Positions 26,051 to 33,297 of a stretch of DNA of 59,348 bases are shown here, one piece after another (the first letter of the stretch is position 1; each line of letters begins with the position of its first letter). A program made the position numbers and the translations under genes. The notes beneath the pieces are model-generated. The model saw only the letters and a program-made list of their open reading frames with translations, was not told where the DNA came from and made no database searches. This stretch comes from an uncultured Collinsella sp. (GTDB taxonomy: Bacteria > Actinomycetota > Coriobacteriia > Coriobacteriales > Coriobacteriaceae), in NCBI GenBank assembly GCA_905210085.1, contig CAJLVJ010000006.1, positions 1-59,348 on the forward strand, read 5' to 3'.

Positions 26051-26815
26051 ATGGTAGCCGATAGCAAGACCGAACGTTCCGAGCGCGCCGAAGTGTCCGC
26101 CGTGCCGCTGTACCAGCAGGTCATGGACGACCTAAAGGGCGAGATCGCGCGCGGCGTGTACGTGGCCGGCTCGCGCATTCCTTCCGAGATGGAGCTCGCG
26201 AAGTCCTACGGCGTGGGGCGCATCACCGTGCGCCGTGCCATCGAGGAGCTGTCGCGCGCGGGGTATCTCAACCGCCAGCAGGGGAGGGGTACCTTTGTGT
26301 GCGCTCCCAAGTTCAAGCGCAAGATTCGCCAGAAGGGTGACGTTCAGAGCTTTTCTGAGGGTTGCGCTGCCAACGACATGGTGCCGGGTGCGCGTCTGGT
26401 GTCGCGCACGGTGGTCGCGGCGACGCGCGAGGACGCGGCGTTCTTTGGCGTGGAGCCCGGCTGCGAGCTCATCGTGGTCGAGCGCGTGCGCACGGCAGAT
26501 GGCGTGCCCGTTATGCTCGAGAACAACGCCTTTGTGCTGGCCGACCATCCCTACCTGCAGACGCTGGCCGATGAGGACCTCACCGATAACTCAATCTTTG
26601 CGCTCGTTGCCGAGCATTCGGGTCGCGCGCCGCTCAAGTCCGACCCCTGTACCGTGGAGATTGCGCTTGCCGATGCTCAGGCGGCCCCGCTGCTGGAGGT
26701 GCCGGTCGGCGAGCCGCTCTTCTATATGGAGGCTTACTTTACCGATGAGGACGAGCGGCCCTTACTGCTCGGACGCCAAAAGATCGTTGGCTCGCGCTAC
26801 GTCTTCGACATCTAA
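26051..26815 (+). CDS. GntR-family (HutC/UTRA) regulator 3
   Basis: A 254-residue regulator with winged helix at about residues 15-90 (RIPSEMELAKSYGVGRITVRRAI) and a UTRA domain to the C-terminus. It starts 2 nt after recQ and may be translationally coupled to it. Downstream are two copies of TAGAACAACATAGAAC and then a SIS deglycase gene, its likely target. The three genes make an odd transcription unit of a repair helicase and a sugar regulator. Confidence 0.88.
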   Translation: MVADSKTERSERAEVSAVPLYQQVMDDLKGEIARGVYVAGSRIPSEMELAKSYGVGRITVRRAIEELSRAGYLNRQQGRGTFVCAPKFKRKIRQKGDVQSFSEGCAANDMVPGARLVSRTVVAATREDAAFFGVEPGCELIVVERVRTADGVPVMLENNAFVLADHPYLQTLADEDLTDNSIFALVAEHSGRAPLKSDPCTVEIALADAQAAPLLEVPVGEPLFYMEAYFTDEDERPLLLGRQKIVGSRYVFDI

Positions 26816-26825
26816 CGTCCACAGA

Positions 26826-26903
26826 TAGAACAACATAGAACAAATTTGCCGAGATAACTTCACGGGCGTTGTTGCACGTGTTATAAATAGGACAACATAG
26901 AAC
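26826..26903 (+). promoter_or_regulatory. Direct-repeat operator pair before SIS gene 3
   Basis: TAGAACAACATAGAAC at 26826-26841 recurs as TAGGACAACATAGAAC at 26888-26903 (15 of 16 identical), with starts 62 bp apart, about six helical turns. They bracket the likely promoter. Such phased duplication suits DNA looping or cooperative binding by the upstream GntR. Confidence 0.6.
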
Positions 26904-26959
26904 GACAGCAGGTACGAGCTGCCGTCGCTCAAAGCCGCCCCACAAGGAGGAACATCAGG

Positions 26960-27928
26960 ATGAACGCACATGATCTGGTTCAAGAAATCATCGAGCGCAA
27001 GGGCAAGATCGAGAATGTCTTTTGGATCGCTTGCGGCGGTTCGATGATCGACCTGATGCCGGCCAACGAGCTGCTCAAGCGCGAGGCCACCACGTTTACC
27101 TCGACGGTCTACACGGCACGCGAGTTTTGCCTGATGGTCCCCAAGAGCCTAGGGCCAAAGTCGCTCGTTATTGCCTGCAGCCACAGCGGCAACACGCAGG
27201 AGGTCGTCGACGGCTGCGAGATGGCGTTGGCTGCCGGCGCCGAGGTCGTCGCCCTCACCGACTGCGAGGGCTCCAAGATCGACAACGGCAAGTGGACCAC
27301 CTGGGTCTATCCGTGGGGCGAAGGCGTGCCGCAGGCCGAGGTCCCGCAGGGCATCGGCGCCCTGATGGCTGCCGAGTTGCTCGACCAGCAGGAGGGTTAC
27401 GAGGCGCTTGCCGACATGTATGCCGGTCTTAAGCAGATGGATGCCCTGTTGCCCGCTGCCCGCGAGAAGGTCAACGCCGAGCTGGGCGCCCGTTTTGCCG
27501 AGCTCTGCCAGCAGCACAAGTTCTTCTATATCCTGGGCTCTGGCCCCAACTTTAGCCAGACCTACGCCATGGCCATCTGCTCGCTCATGGAGATGCAGTG
27601 GCAGCACTGCTGCTATATCCACTCCGGCGAGTACTTCCACGGTCCGTTCGAAGCCACCGAGCCCGGCGTGTTCTACTTTGTGCAGCTTGGCGCCGGCGAG
27701 TGCCGCCCCATGGAGGAGCGCGCTCTTGCGTTCCTCAACACGCACACCGACACGATCATGGTGCTCGACGCGCTTGAGTACGGCGTGGGTGAGGTGCCTG
27801 CCAGCGTGCGTTCGTACCTGGAGCCGATCTTCTTCTACAACATGAGCTGCGAGCTGCGCGCCGCCCGCGGCAAGGTCTTCGACCACAGCCCCGAGGTTCG
27901 TCGCTACATGGGCATCGAACAGTACTAA
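26960..27928 (+). CDS. SIS-domain sugar-phosphate deglycase (FrlB/FraB-like) 3
   Basis: A 322-residue double-SIS protein. Catalytic pair E211 (MEMQW) and H227 (GEYFHGPFE). The phosphate-binding loops are IACGGSMID and CSHSGNTQE. The C-terminus (RRYMGIEQY) departs from the RRYMWK ending of paralogues 1 and 2, hinting at a different leaving amine. GGAGGA precedes the ATG. No PTS or kinase is adjacent; a GntR gene lies 145 nt upstream. It may act on a phosphorylated compound imported by one of the two PTS systems here. Confidence 0.8.
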   Translation: MNAHDLVQEIIERKGKIENVFWIACGGSMIDLMPANELLKREATTFTSTVYTAREFCLMVPKSLGPKSLVIACSHSGNTQEVVDGCEMALAAGAEVVALTDCEGSKIDNGKWTTWVYPWGEGVPQAEVPQGIGALMAAELLDQQEGYEALADMYAGLKQMDALLPAAREKVNAELGARFAELCQQHKFFYILGSGPNFSQTYAMAICSLMEMQWQHCCYIHSGEYFHGPFEATEPGVFYFVQLGAGECRPMEERALAFLNTHTDTIMVLDALEYGVGEVPASVRSYLEPIFFYNMSCELRAARGKVFDHSPEVRRYMGIEQY

Positions 27929-27979
27929 GTAACGGGAAAAGCATTCACCTTCGATTCGCAAGTGAACAGCGTGCGTAAA

Positions 27980-28022
27980 AAGCGGGCCGCGCCGGGGATT
28001 TCCGGCGCGGCCCGCTTGGTAT
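27980..28022 (-). terminator. Strong hairpin between SIS gene 3 and ldh-like gene
   Basis: 16-bp perfect arms AAGCGGGCCGCGCCGG (27980-27995) and CCGGCGCGGCCCGCTT (28002-28017). The A-run on the left gives a U-run on the minus strand, so it best terminates the ldh-like gene, but it may serve both convergent genes. Confidence 0.8.
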
Positions 28023-28058
28023 CGCGCTTAGATTCGCAAAGTTGCGGCAGCCAGCGGC

Positions 28059-29036
28059 CTACTTTGCGTCGTAGGCCTCGGCGTCCCACCAGTCGAGCTG
28101 GGCAATGTTGTCGCGGATGTGCTGGCAGCTCTTGTGGAAGCCCTCGAGCTCGTACTCGGACAGGTCGAGCGTGTAGACCTCCTCGACGCCCTCGGCGCCG
28201 ATCACGCACGGCAGGGATGTGAAGATGCCCTCCTCGCCATACTGGCCGGTCATAAGCGTGGAGGCGGAAAGCACGGCGTGCTCGTTGTGAAGCACGGCGG
28301 CGCAGACGCGCGCGGCGGAGTTGGCGACGGCGTACTCGGTGCACTGCTTGCCCTGGTAGGTCACATAGCCGCCCTTGCGCGCGAGCTCCTCGACCTCCAT
28401 GTGGTCAAAGGCGTACTTGTCGGGGTTTTCGGCCTGAAGCTCGTTGAGGCTCTTGCCGGCGATGGTCGCGGCCTTAAAGGCGGCAAGCTGGCTAAAGCCG
28501 TGCTCGCCGATCATGTAGGCGTCGATGGACTTGGGGCTCACGCCGACCTTCTTGGAGATCTCGGTGCGCAGGCGGGCGGAGTCCAGGCCGCAGCCCGAGC
28601 CGATGATCTTCTTGGGATCGTAGCCGGTCAGGTGCCACAGCTCGGTGCACACGACGTCGCAGGGGTTGGAGATGCTCACGAAGATGCCGTCAAAGCCGGC
28701 GTCGACGATGCGTTTGGCAAAGGTGCGGGCGGCGTCGGTGGTAAAGAACAGCTCGCCGTCGCGGTTGCCGGCGGCCAGCGCGACCTTGCCGGCGGCGTTG
28801 ACGATGACGTCGCAGCAGGCCAGCTCCTCGTAGTGGTCGTAGCAGTTGACGATCTTGGTGTTATACGGGACAAACGAAAGGGAGTCGCGCAGGTCTTGGA
28901 CCTCGGACGTCACCTTGGCCTCGTTGATATCACACAGGTACAGCTCGTCGGCAATGCCCTGCATAAGCAGGCTGTTGGCGACATGTGCTCCTACGTGGCC
29001 CTGGCCGACCACACCGATCTTACGCGTCTGGTACAT
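28059..29036 (-). CDS. L-lactate / L-2-hydroxyacid dehydrogenase
   Basis: NAD-dependent dehydrogenase of the LDH/MDH family, 325 residues. The Rossmann loop is VVGQGHVGAHVA (about residues 8-19), Asp of LCDIN binds NAD ribose, SISNPCDVV is the conserved Asn/Pro segment, and the catalytic His is in IGEHGFSQ. GLDSARLR carries the Asp/Arg pair. It may be a lactate dehydrogenase or an L-2-hydroxyisocaproate dehydrogenase; the specificity loop does not settle this by eye. ATG at 29036 follows GAAAGGA. Confidence 0.85.
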   Translation of the reverse strand: MYQTRKIGVVGQGHVGAHVANSLLMQGIADELYLCDINEAKVTSEVQDLRDSLSFVPYNTKIVNCYDHYEELACCDVIVNAAGKVALAAGNRDGELFFTTDAARTFAKRIVDAGFDGIFVSISNPCDVVCTELWHLTGYDPKKIIGSGCGLDSARLRTEISKKVGVSPKSIDAYMIGEHGFSQLAAFKAATIAGKSLNELQAENPDKYAFDHMEVEELARKGGYVTYQGKQCTEYAVANSAARVCAAVLHNEHAVLSASTLMTGQYGEEGIFTSLPCVIGAEGVEEVYTLDLSEYELEGFHKSCQHIRDNIAQLDWWDAEAYDAK

Positions 29037-29247
29037 ATATGTATCCTTTCGGCCGAGTTTTTCGCGTCGAACCATTGTAGCGTCCTGCCGTCACTTTGCT
29101 AGGCTAAAGCGAAGTAGTTTTTTGGGACATGCCTTAATCTCTACTTTTGGAGCGATTTGGGCCGCTGACGGCATCGCTGGGCGATGTGCTCGCGCGGATG
29201 GGGCCGCTCGTTGTACCATAGCTGCAACTGACTCGTAAGGAGCATCC

Positions 29248-30174
29248 ATGCCCATTCGCATCCCCGACGCCCTCCCTGCCGCCGCGCAGCTCGAGAGCGA
29301 GAACATCTTTGTCATGACCGAGTACCGCGCGCTGCACCAGGACATCCGCCCGCTGCGCGTGCTCATCCTCAACCTCATGCCCACCAAGATCGCCACCGAG
29401 ACGCAAATCATGCGCAAGCTCTCCAACACGCCGCTGCAGGTGGAGGTGGACCTGCTGCGCACCAAGACGCACGAGGCCACGCACGTAAGCGCCGGCCACC
29501 TGGAGACGTTCTACCGCACGTTCGACGACATCCGCGACATCCACTACGACGGCCTGATCATCACGGGCGCGCCGGTGGAACAGATGCCGTTCGAAGAGGT
29601 CGACTACTGGCCCGAGCTCTGCCAGATCATGGATTGGTCCACCACGCATGTGCACTCTACGCTGCACATTTGTTGGGGCGCGCAGGCGGGCCTGTACCAT
29701 CATTACGGTATCCAGAAGCACGATCTGCCGGCAAAGGCGAGTGGCGTGTTCGAGCATTATCTGGTGAAGCCGCAAAGCCCGCTGGTGCGCGGCTTTGACG
29801 ACCGTTTCTATGCCGTGCATTCGCGCAACACCGATGTGCGCCGCGAGGACGTGGAGGCCGAGCCGCAGCTTGAGGTCGTGGCCGTGTCCGACGAGGTGGG
29901 CTTGTACATCGTCAAGTCGACCGACAGCCGCCGCTTCTTTGTCTTTGGCCATCCCGAGTACGACACCGACACGTTGCGCCTGGAGTACGAGCGCGACGTG
30001 AAGCGTGGGCTCAACCCCCAGGTGCCGGCGCATTACTTCCCAGGTGACGACCCCGCCGCCGAGCCGCGCAACGTCTGGCGCAGCCAGGCTCAGCTGCTCT
30101 ACACCAACTGGCTCAACTACTACGTCTACCAGACCACGCCTTACGACCTGGCCCGCGCCGGCGAGGAGCACTAG
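29248..30174 (+). CDS. metA: Homoserine O-acyltransferase MetA (acetyl-CoA type predicted)
   Basis: A 308-residue MetA-family enzyme for the first committed step of methionine synthesis. The nucleophile is Cys in HICWGAQAGLYH and the catalytic His is in FVFGHPEYDTD. Residue 111 is Glu (TGAPVE). In characterised MetA enzymes Glu at this position gives acetyl-CoA preference while Gly gives succinyl-CoA, so O-acetylhomoserine is the expected product despite the usual HTS annotation. AAGGAG precedes the ATG. No S-box or other methionine riboswitch was seen upstream. Confidence 0.92.
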   Translation: MPIRIPDALPAAAQLESENIFVMTEYRALHQDIRPLRVLILNLMPTKIATETQIMRKLSNTPLQVEVDLLRTKTHEATHVSAGHLETFYRTFDDIRDIHYDGLIITGAPVEQMPFEEVDYWPELCQIMDWSTTHVHSTLHICWGAQAGLYHHYGIQKHDLPAKASGVFEHYLVKPQSPLVRGFDDRFYAVHSRNTDVRREDVEAEPQLEVVAVSDEVGLYIVKSTDSRRFFVFGHPEYDTDTLRLEYERDVKRGLNPQVPAHYFPGDDPAAEPRNVWRSQAQLLYTNWLNYYVYQTTPYDLARAGEEH

Positions 30175-30203
30175 GCTACGGCTGTTGCTGTGCCGGCGGC
30201 GTG

Positions 30204-30325
30204 ACGAGCGTGGATATCCGGACGGACGAGCGTGGATTTTCGGACATTTACAAATCGAGCGTGGATAATCTCCCACTTTTGGCTTGAAACTAGGCTCAAA
30301 ACGGGAGATTATCCACGCTCATTTT
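30204..30325 (+). repeat. ~120-bp direct repeat, left copy (GAGCGTGGATAATCTCCC palindrome)
   Basis: It contains two GAGCGTGGAT units, GGACGGACGAGCGTGGATTT, then GAGCGTGGATAATCTCCC, whose complement GGGAGATTATCCACGCTC ends the element. The same block recurs in the same orientation at 31606-31723 on the other side of the next gene. The rest of the 443-nt gap (to 30617) holds only the TTTGGTCAG pair. Confidence 0.85.
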
Positions 30326-30521
30326 TTAGGCATGTAGATGCCGATGGCTCGGCTAAGCGACGGTGCGTGCAGAGGCAAAGTCGCATTTGGCGTAGTCTTG
30401 AATCTCGACGGGTTTTTCTTTCTGATAATCCGATGGACCAAGGCCTCAAAATGTGGAGACAGGGACCTCTCGACAACCGCCCTACCTGCAGATATAAGAC
30501 ATCAGCCTAAAACGTCCAAAA

Positions 30522-30562
30522 CCGTCAAGCATTTGGTCAGCGCCTGGACGGTATTTGGTCAG
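30522..30562 (+). promoter_or_regulatory. Paired TTTGGTCAG motif
   Basis: CCGTCAAGCATTTGGTCAGC (30522-30541) matches 1063-1082 at 19 of 20 positions. A second TTTGGTCAG begins 22 bp after the first. It lies about 60-95 nt before the next start codon, a plausible promoter or operator position. Confidence 0.4.
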
Positions 30563-30617
30563 ACTTCGCATGAAACCGTCTGGTACGTTTGCGCCGTTCC
30601 AAGATTTGGGAGGCGAC

Positions 30618-31580
30618 ATGGGAAACATGACGGCGAATCAAAGGTTTGCAAGTCACATTAAAGCATGCGAACAGCAGATGAGCTGCGTGTACGCGCGCAC
30701 GGCGGCGGAGGCAAAGCAGATTCAGCGGCGGGCGGAGGCGGGAAGTCTCGAAGCGGTCATGCCGGGGCTGTATGCGCGTCCGGAATACTGGTCCGAGCTC
30801 AAGTTTCGGCAGCGTTATCTGCATCGGGTGCGGGCGCTTGCGCAAAAGCACCCCGACTGGACATTTTGCTCCTATACGGCGGCTGTTATCTATGGCCTTT
30901 CGGTTTCGCATGCCAATTTGACGCACATCCATATCGCCGCGATGCCAGCCCAATCGACGACGCCGGGCTCTCAGGTCATTCGTCATCGCTATGCTCGTCA
31001 AACACGGGCCACCCAGATGGATATCGCCGTAACCGATATCGATCAAACGATTACGGATTGCTTGGTCGATGCATCGTTTGTCGAGGGACTGATCATCGCG
31101 GATTCGGCGCTCCATGAGCAACTTTTGTCGAAGGAGCATCTCGTTGAGACTGTCGACAAGCTTGGCCTGAATCGTCGCGGCGTTGTGACGGCGCGCAGGG
31201 TTGCACGATGTGCCGATGGGCTGTCGGAAAGCGGCGGCGAGTCCAAGGCGCGTGCCCTGATGATCGAGCGCGGCTGGCAGACGCCGGAGCTGCAAGTTGA
31301 GCTGTTCGACCCGGTTGAGCCGGGACGACCGTATCGCGTCGACTACTTGTGGCGCGTGGGCGACCGGCTGATTATCGGGGAGTTCGACGGATTCGTTAAA
31401 AGCGAGAAGGCGGCGGAGGAGGGCAAGCTCGCGAAGGCGCAGTTCAATGAGCGCCAGCGCGAGTCGAGGCTTTCGCTGCTTGATAACTGCAAAATCGTGC
31501 GCTTGTGCTGGGATGATCTAAGGGATCCGACAAAACTCGATCGCAAGCTCAAGGTCGCCGGCGTGCCGCGTGCGTGCTGA
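30618..31580 (+). CDS. AbiEi-like / DUF559-like protein inside direct repeats
   Basis: A 320-residue protein. The first half has an HTH-like segment (AEAKQIQRRAEAGSLEAVMPGLYARPEYW) like the N-terminal domain of AbiEi antitoxins. The C-terminal third (ESKARALMIERGWQTPELQVEL, YRVDYLWRV, LIIGEFDG, then Lys-rich) has the spacing of a DUF559/Vsr-like PD-(D/E)xK fold, with Asp in RVDYLW and Glu in GEFDG. GGGAGG precedes ATG 30618. The gene lies exactly between two direct copies of a ~120-bp repeat, as if the unit could move or be lost. Function is unproven. Confidence 0.6.
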   Translation: MGNMTANQRFASHIKACEQQMSCVYARTAAEAKQIQRRAEAGSLEAVMPGLYARPEYWSELKFRQRYLHRVRALAQKHPDWTFCSYTAAVIYGLSVSHANLTHIHIAAMPAQSTTPGSQVIRHRYARQTRATQMDIAVTDIDQTITDCLVDASFVEGLIIADSALHEQLLSKEHLVETVDKLGLNRRGVVTARRVARCADGLSESGGESKARALMIERGWQTPELQVELFDPVEPGRPYRVDYLWRVGDRLIIGEFDGFVKSEKAAEEGKLAKAQFNERQRESRLSLLDNCKIVRLCWDDLRDPTKLDRKLKVAGVPRAC

Positions 31581-31605
31581 GGCAGTTGCAGGGCGTTTGG
31601 CTGCA

Positions 31606-31723
31606 CAAGCGTGGAAAATCGGACGGACGAGCGTGGATTTTCGGACGCTTGTTGAATGAGCGTGGATAATCTCCCGTTTTTGGCTCGTAAGGGGGCTCAA
31701 AGTGGGAGATTTTCCACGCTCAT
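31606..31723 (+). repeat. ~120-bp direct repeat, right copy
   Basis: This matches 30204-30325 in the same orientation, including GGACGGACGAGCGTGGATTT and the terminal GAGCGTGGATAATCTCCC palindrome. A shorter fragment on the opposite strand is at 43161-43190. Confidence 0.85.
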
Positions 31724-31747
31724 CTTGCGGGTGCGATACAGCGGCGG

Positions 31748-32344
31748 CTAGGCGCTGACGATGTTGGGCAGCGGCAGATCGTGGGCGTCGGCGGGAACGT
31801 GGTCGACGCGCTGTTCGTCAAAGGCGATGCCGACGATTAGGCATTTAGGTGCAACTGTGGGCAGGTAGCGGTCGTAGCAGCCTCCGCCGTAGCCCAGGCG
31901 CGCGCCGGTGCGGTCGAAAGCCACGAGTGGCACGACAGCCATGTCGAGTGCTTCGGCAGGCACGATAGGAAAAAGGCTGCTGTCGATGTCCGTGGCCGCA
32001 AAGGCCCGCGCGGGGTGGGCGATAAACGGAGCCGCGGACGCATCGTCGACAGCAACTGCCCGCATGCACATGCGCTGGTCACAAGCCATGGCGTCTGTTG
32101 CCGAGAGCATGCACGGATAGGCCACGCGCCAGCCGCGTTTGGCGGCCGCAGCGGCAAACGCGGCAGGGTCGACTTCGGAACCCATGGCGGCATAGACGGC
32201 AACGGTGTGTGGCGCCGTGGCACCCAAGCGATTCAACAGTTCAACGAGCCGCGCGCAGATAGCGGAGGACTTTGCCGCCCGCACATCCAAATCAAGAGCG
32301 TCGCGCCGGGCAATCACCGCCCGCCGCAACTCAGCCTTATCCAT
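31748..32344 (-). CDS. 5-formyltetrahydrofolate cyclo-ligase
   Basis: A 198-residue enzyme converting 5-formyl-THF to 5,10-methenyl-THF with ATP. The signature is GARLGYGGGCYDRYL near residues 150-165, with N-terminal Lys/Arg residues in DKAELRRAVIARRDAL and folate-site residues near YAAMGSEVDP. GAGGAGG lies 5 nt before ATG 32344, better than the upstream frame extension. A GTCCC palindrome sits right upstream. Confidence 0.9.
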   Translation of the reverse strand: MDKAELRRAVIARRDALDLDVRAAKSSAICARLVELLNRLGATAPHTVAVYAAMGSEVDPAAFAAAAAKRGWRVAYPCMLSATDAMACDQRMCMRAVAVDDASAAPFIAHPARAFAATDIDSSLFPIVPAEALDMAVVPLVAFDRTGARLGYGGGCYDRYLPTVAPKCLIVGIAFDEQRVDHVPADAHDLPLPNIVSA

Positions 32345-32360
32345 CTCGACCTCCTCGAGC

Positions 32361-32407
32361 AAACCTGCCAAAAAGGGACAGGTTTATTTTGGCAGGTTTT
32401 ATCTGGG
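32361..32407. repeat. GTCCC palindrome, family B, copy 3 (reverse orientation)
   Basis: AAACCTGCCAAAAAGGGACA and the end GGCAGGTTTTATCTGGG make it the reverse complement of the copies at 20701 and 22836. AACCTGCCAAAA pairs with TTTTGGCAGGTT. Confidence 0.8.
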
Positions 32408-32490
32408 CAAACGCGATATGGGCGGTAAAGCCACCGCAAATAAGCCTGCGAACTGCGCCCTTTGTGGTTGTTTGGGCCTATGCGTTAATG

Positions 32491-32820
32491 CTATAACGCC
32501 GCAGCGATTGCTTCGGTCACAAACTTATTGAGTGACTCACCCTTCTTTGCCGCTGCCAGCGCTGCTTGCTTATGGAGCTCAGAGCCCGTTCTTACGTTGA
32601 ACGACCCCTTAAAAGCCCGCTCGGGTTCCTTGTCCTTCTCGGCGCAAAACTCAAGGTAATCGTCGACGGCGTCGTGGAAGCATTGTTCCACTTCTTTAAC
32701 CGTAGAGCCTTCAAACACAATTGCGTCCCTAATGCCGGTGACCATACTTGTTAGCACATGCTGTTCGGCATCGAACTCGACTGGGGCGAAATAACCCTTG
32801 TATGCCAAAACGTTACTCAT
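32491..32820 (-). CDS. hicB: HicB-family antitoxin
   Basis: A 109-residue HicB. The partially degraded RNase H-like fold is seen in LAYKGYFAPVEFDAEQHVLTSMVTGIRDAIVFEG, with helix EVEQCFHDAVDDYLEFC. The C-terminal ribbon-helix-helix-like tail (FNVRTGSELHKQAALAA) binds DNA. GGAGGT precedes ATG 32820. It overlaps the 3' end of hicA by 8 bp, so the two are translationally coupled; HicB should neutralise HicA and repress the pair. Confidence 0.88.
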   Translation of the reverse strand: MSNVLAYKGYFAPVEFDAEQHVLTSMVTGIRDAIVFEGSTVKEVEQCFHDAVDDYLEFCAEKDKEPERAFKGSFNVRTGSELHKQAALAAAKKGESLNKFVTEAIAAAL

Positions 32821-33076
32821 GACTACCTCCGACATCTTGCAGAAATCGAACGATGTTTCGAATGGTTCCCGCTGTCAATTCGTCAGATGGATGTGGCGCG
32901 TGCATTACGAACATCCTGCCATCTGATGGCCTATAGAAGCGAACGCGCGATTCGGATGTCTTGCCTTTGTTGTCCATTTCAAAGCCATATGAAGCCATGA
33001 CTTTTAAAAAATCGGTATACCGATACGGCGAAGGGCAGCTAAGCAGTTGGGCGATGAGTTTATCGGTCCGCGTCAT
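32813..33076 (-). CDS. hicA: HicA-family mRNA interferase toxin
   Basis: An 87-residue protein with the double-stranded RNA-binding-like fold of HicA toxins, which cleave mRNA independently of ribosomes. The core is YRYTDFLKVMASYGFEM, then SESRVRFYRPSDGRMFVMH and PHPSDELTAGTIRNIVRFLQ. The usual GSH catalytic motif is replaced by SESRVRF, as in a longer HicA branch, so the catalytic residue is unclear (His of MHAPHP is a candidate). It precedes hicB in transcription order. The start at 33076 has only a weak GAGG-type site. Confidence 0.8.
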   Translation of the reverse strand: MTRTDKLIAQLLSCPSPYRYTDFLKVMASYGFEMDNKGKTSESRVRFYRPSDGRMFVMHAPHPSDELTAGTIRNIVRFLQDVGGSHE

Positions 33077-33172
33077 CCCGCCTCACATTCTGCAACTATA
33101 TCCTAGTTGCAATTTAAGTCCGATGCAAGCATCCCTACTATAGAACATGCGTACGTATAGAACAAGTGTTCG

Positions 33173-33210
33173 AACCACCACAAAGGTGCTTGTCCCCTTT
33201 GTGGTGGTTT
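33173..33210. repeat. GTCCC palindrome, family A, copy 2
   Basis: AACCACCACAAAG and CTTTGTGGTGGTT surround GTGCTTGTCCC, one base different from the loop at 13311. It lies between hicA and the zinc-ribbon gene. Confidence 0.8.
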
Positions 33211-33297
33211 GGCTCCCGCTTGGCTTTGTTGCGCAACAAGGGCTGCATTTTTGGGTTTACCTTCATGGTGGAAGGAATGAACCGAAAGGAGCCCGTC

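Noticed and set aside
29076..29247. Possible SAM-type riboswitch upstream of metA
   Set aside because: No recognisable S-box core or terminator/antiterminator pair; the region is short and of ordinary composition.
30204..31723. An insertion sequence with terminal repeats around the 30618 gene
   Set aside because: The flanking repeats are direct rather than inverted, no DDE or tyrosine transposase motif is visible, and no short target duplication was identified; it is reported only as a repeat-flanked gene.
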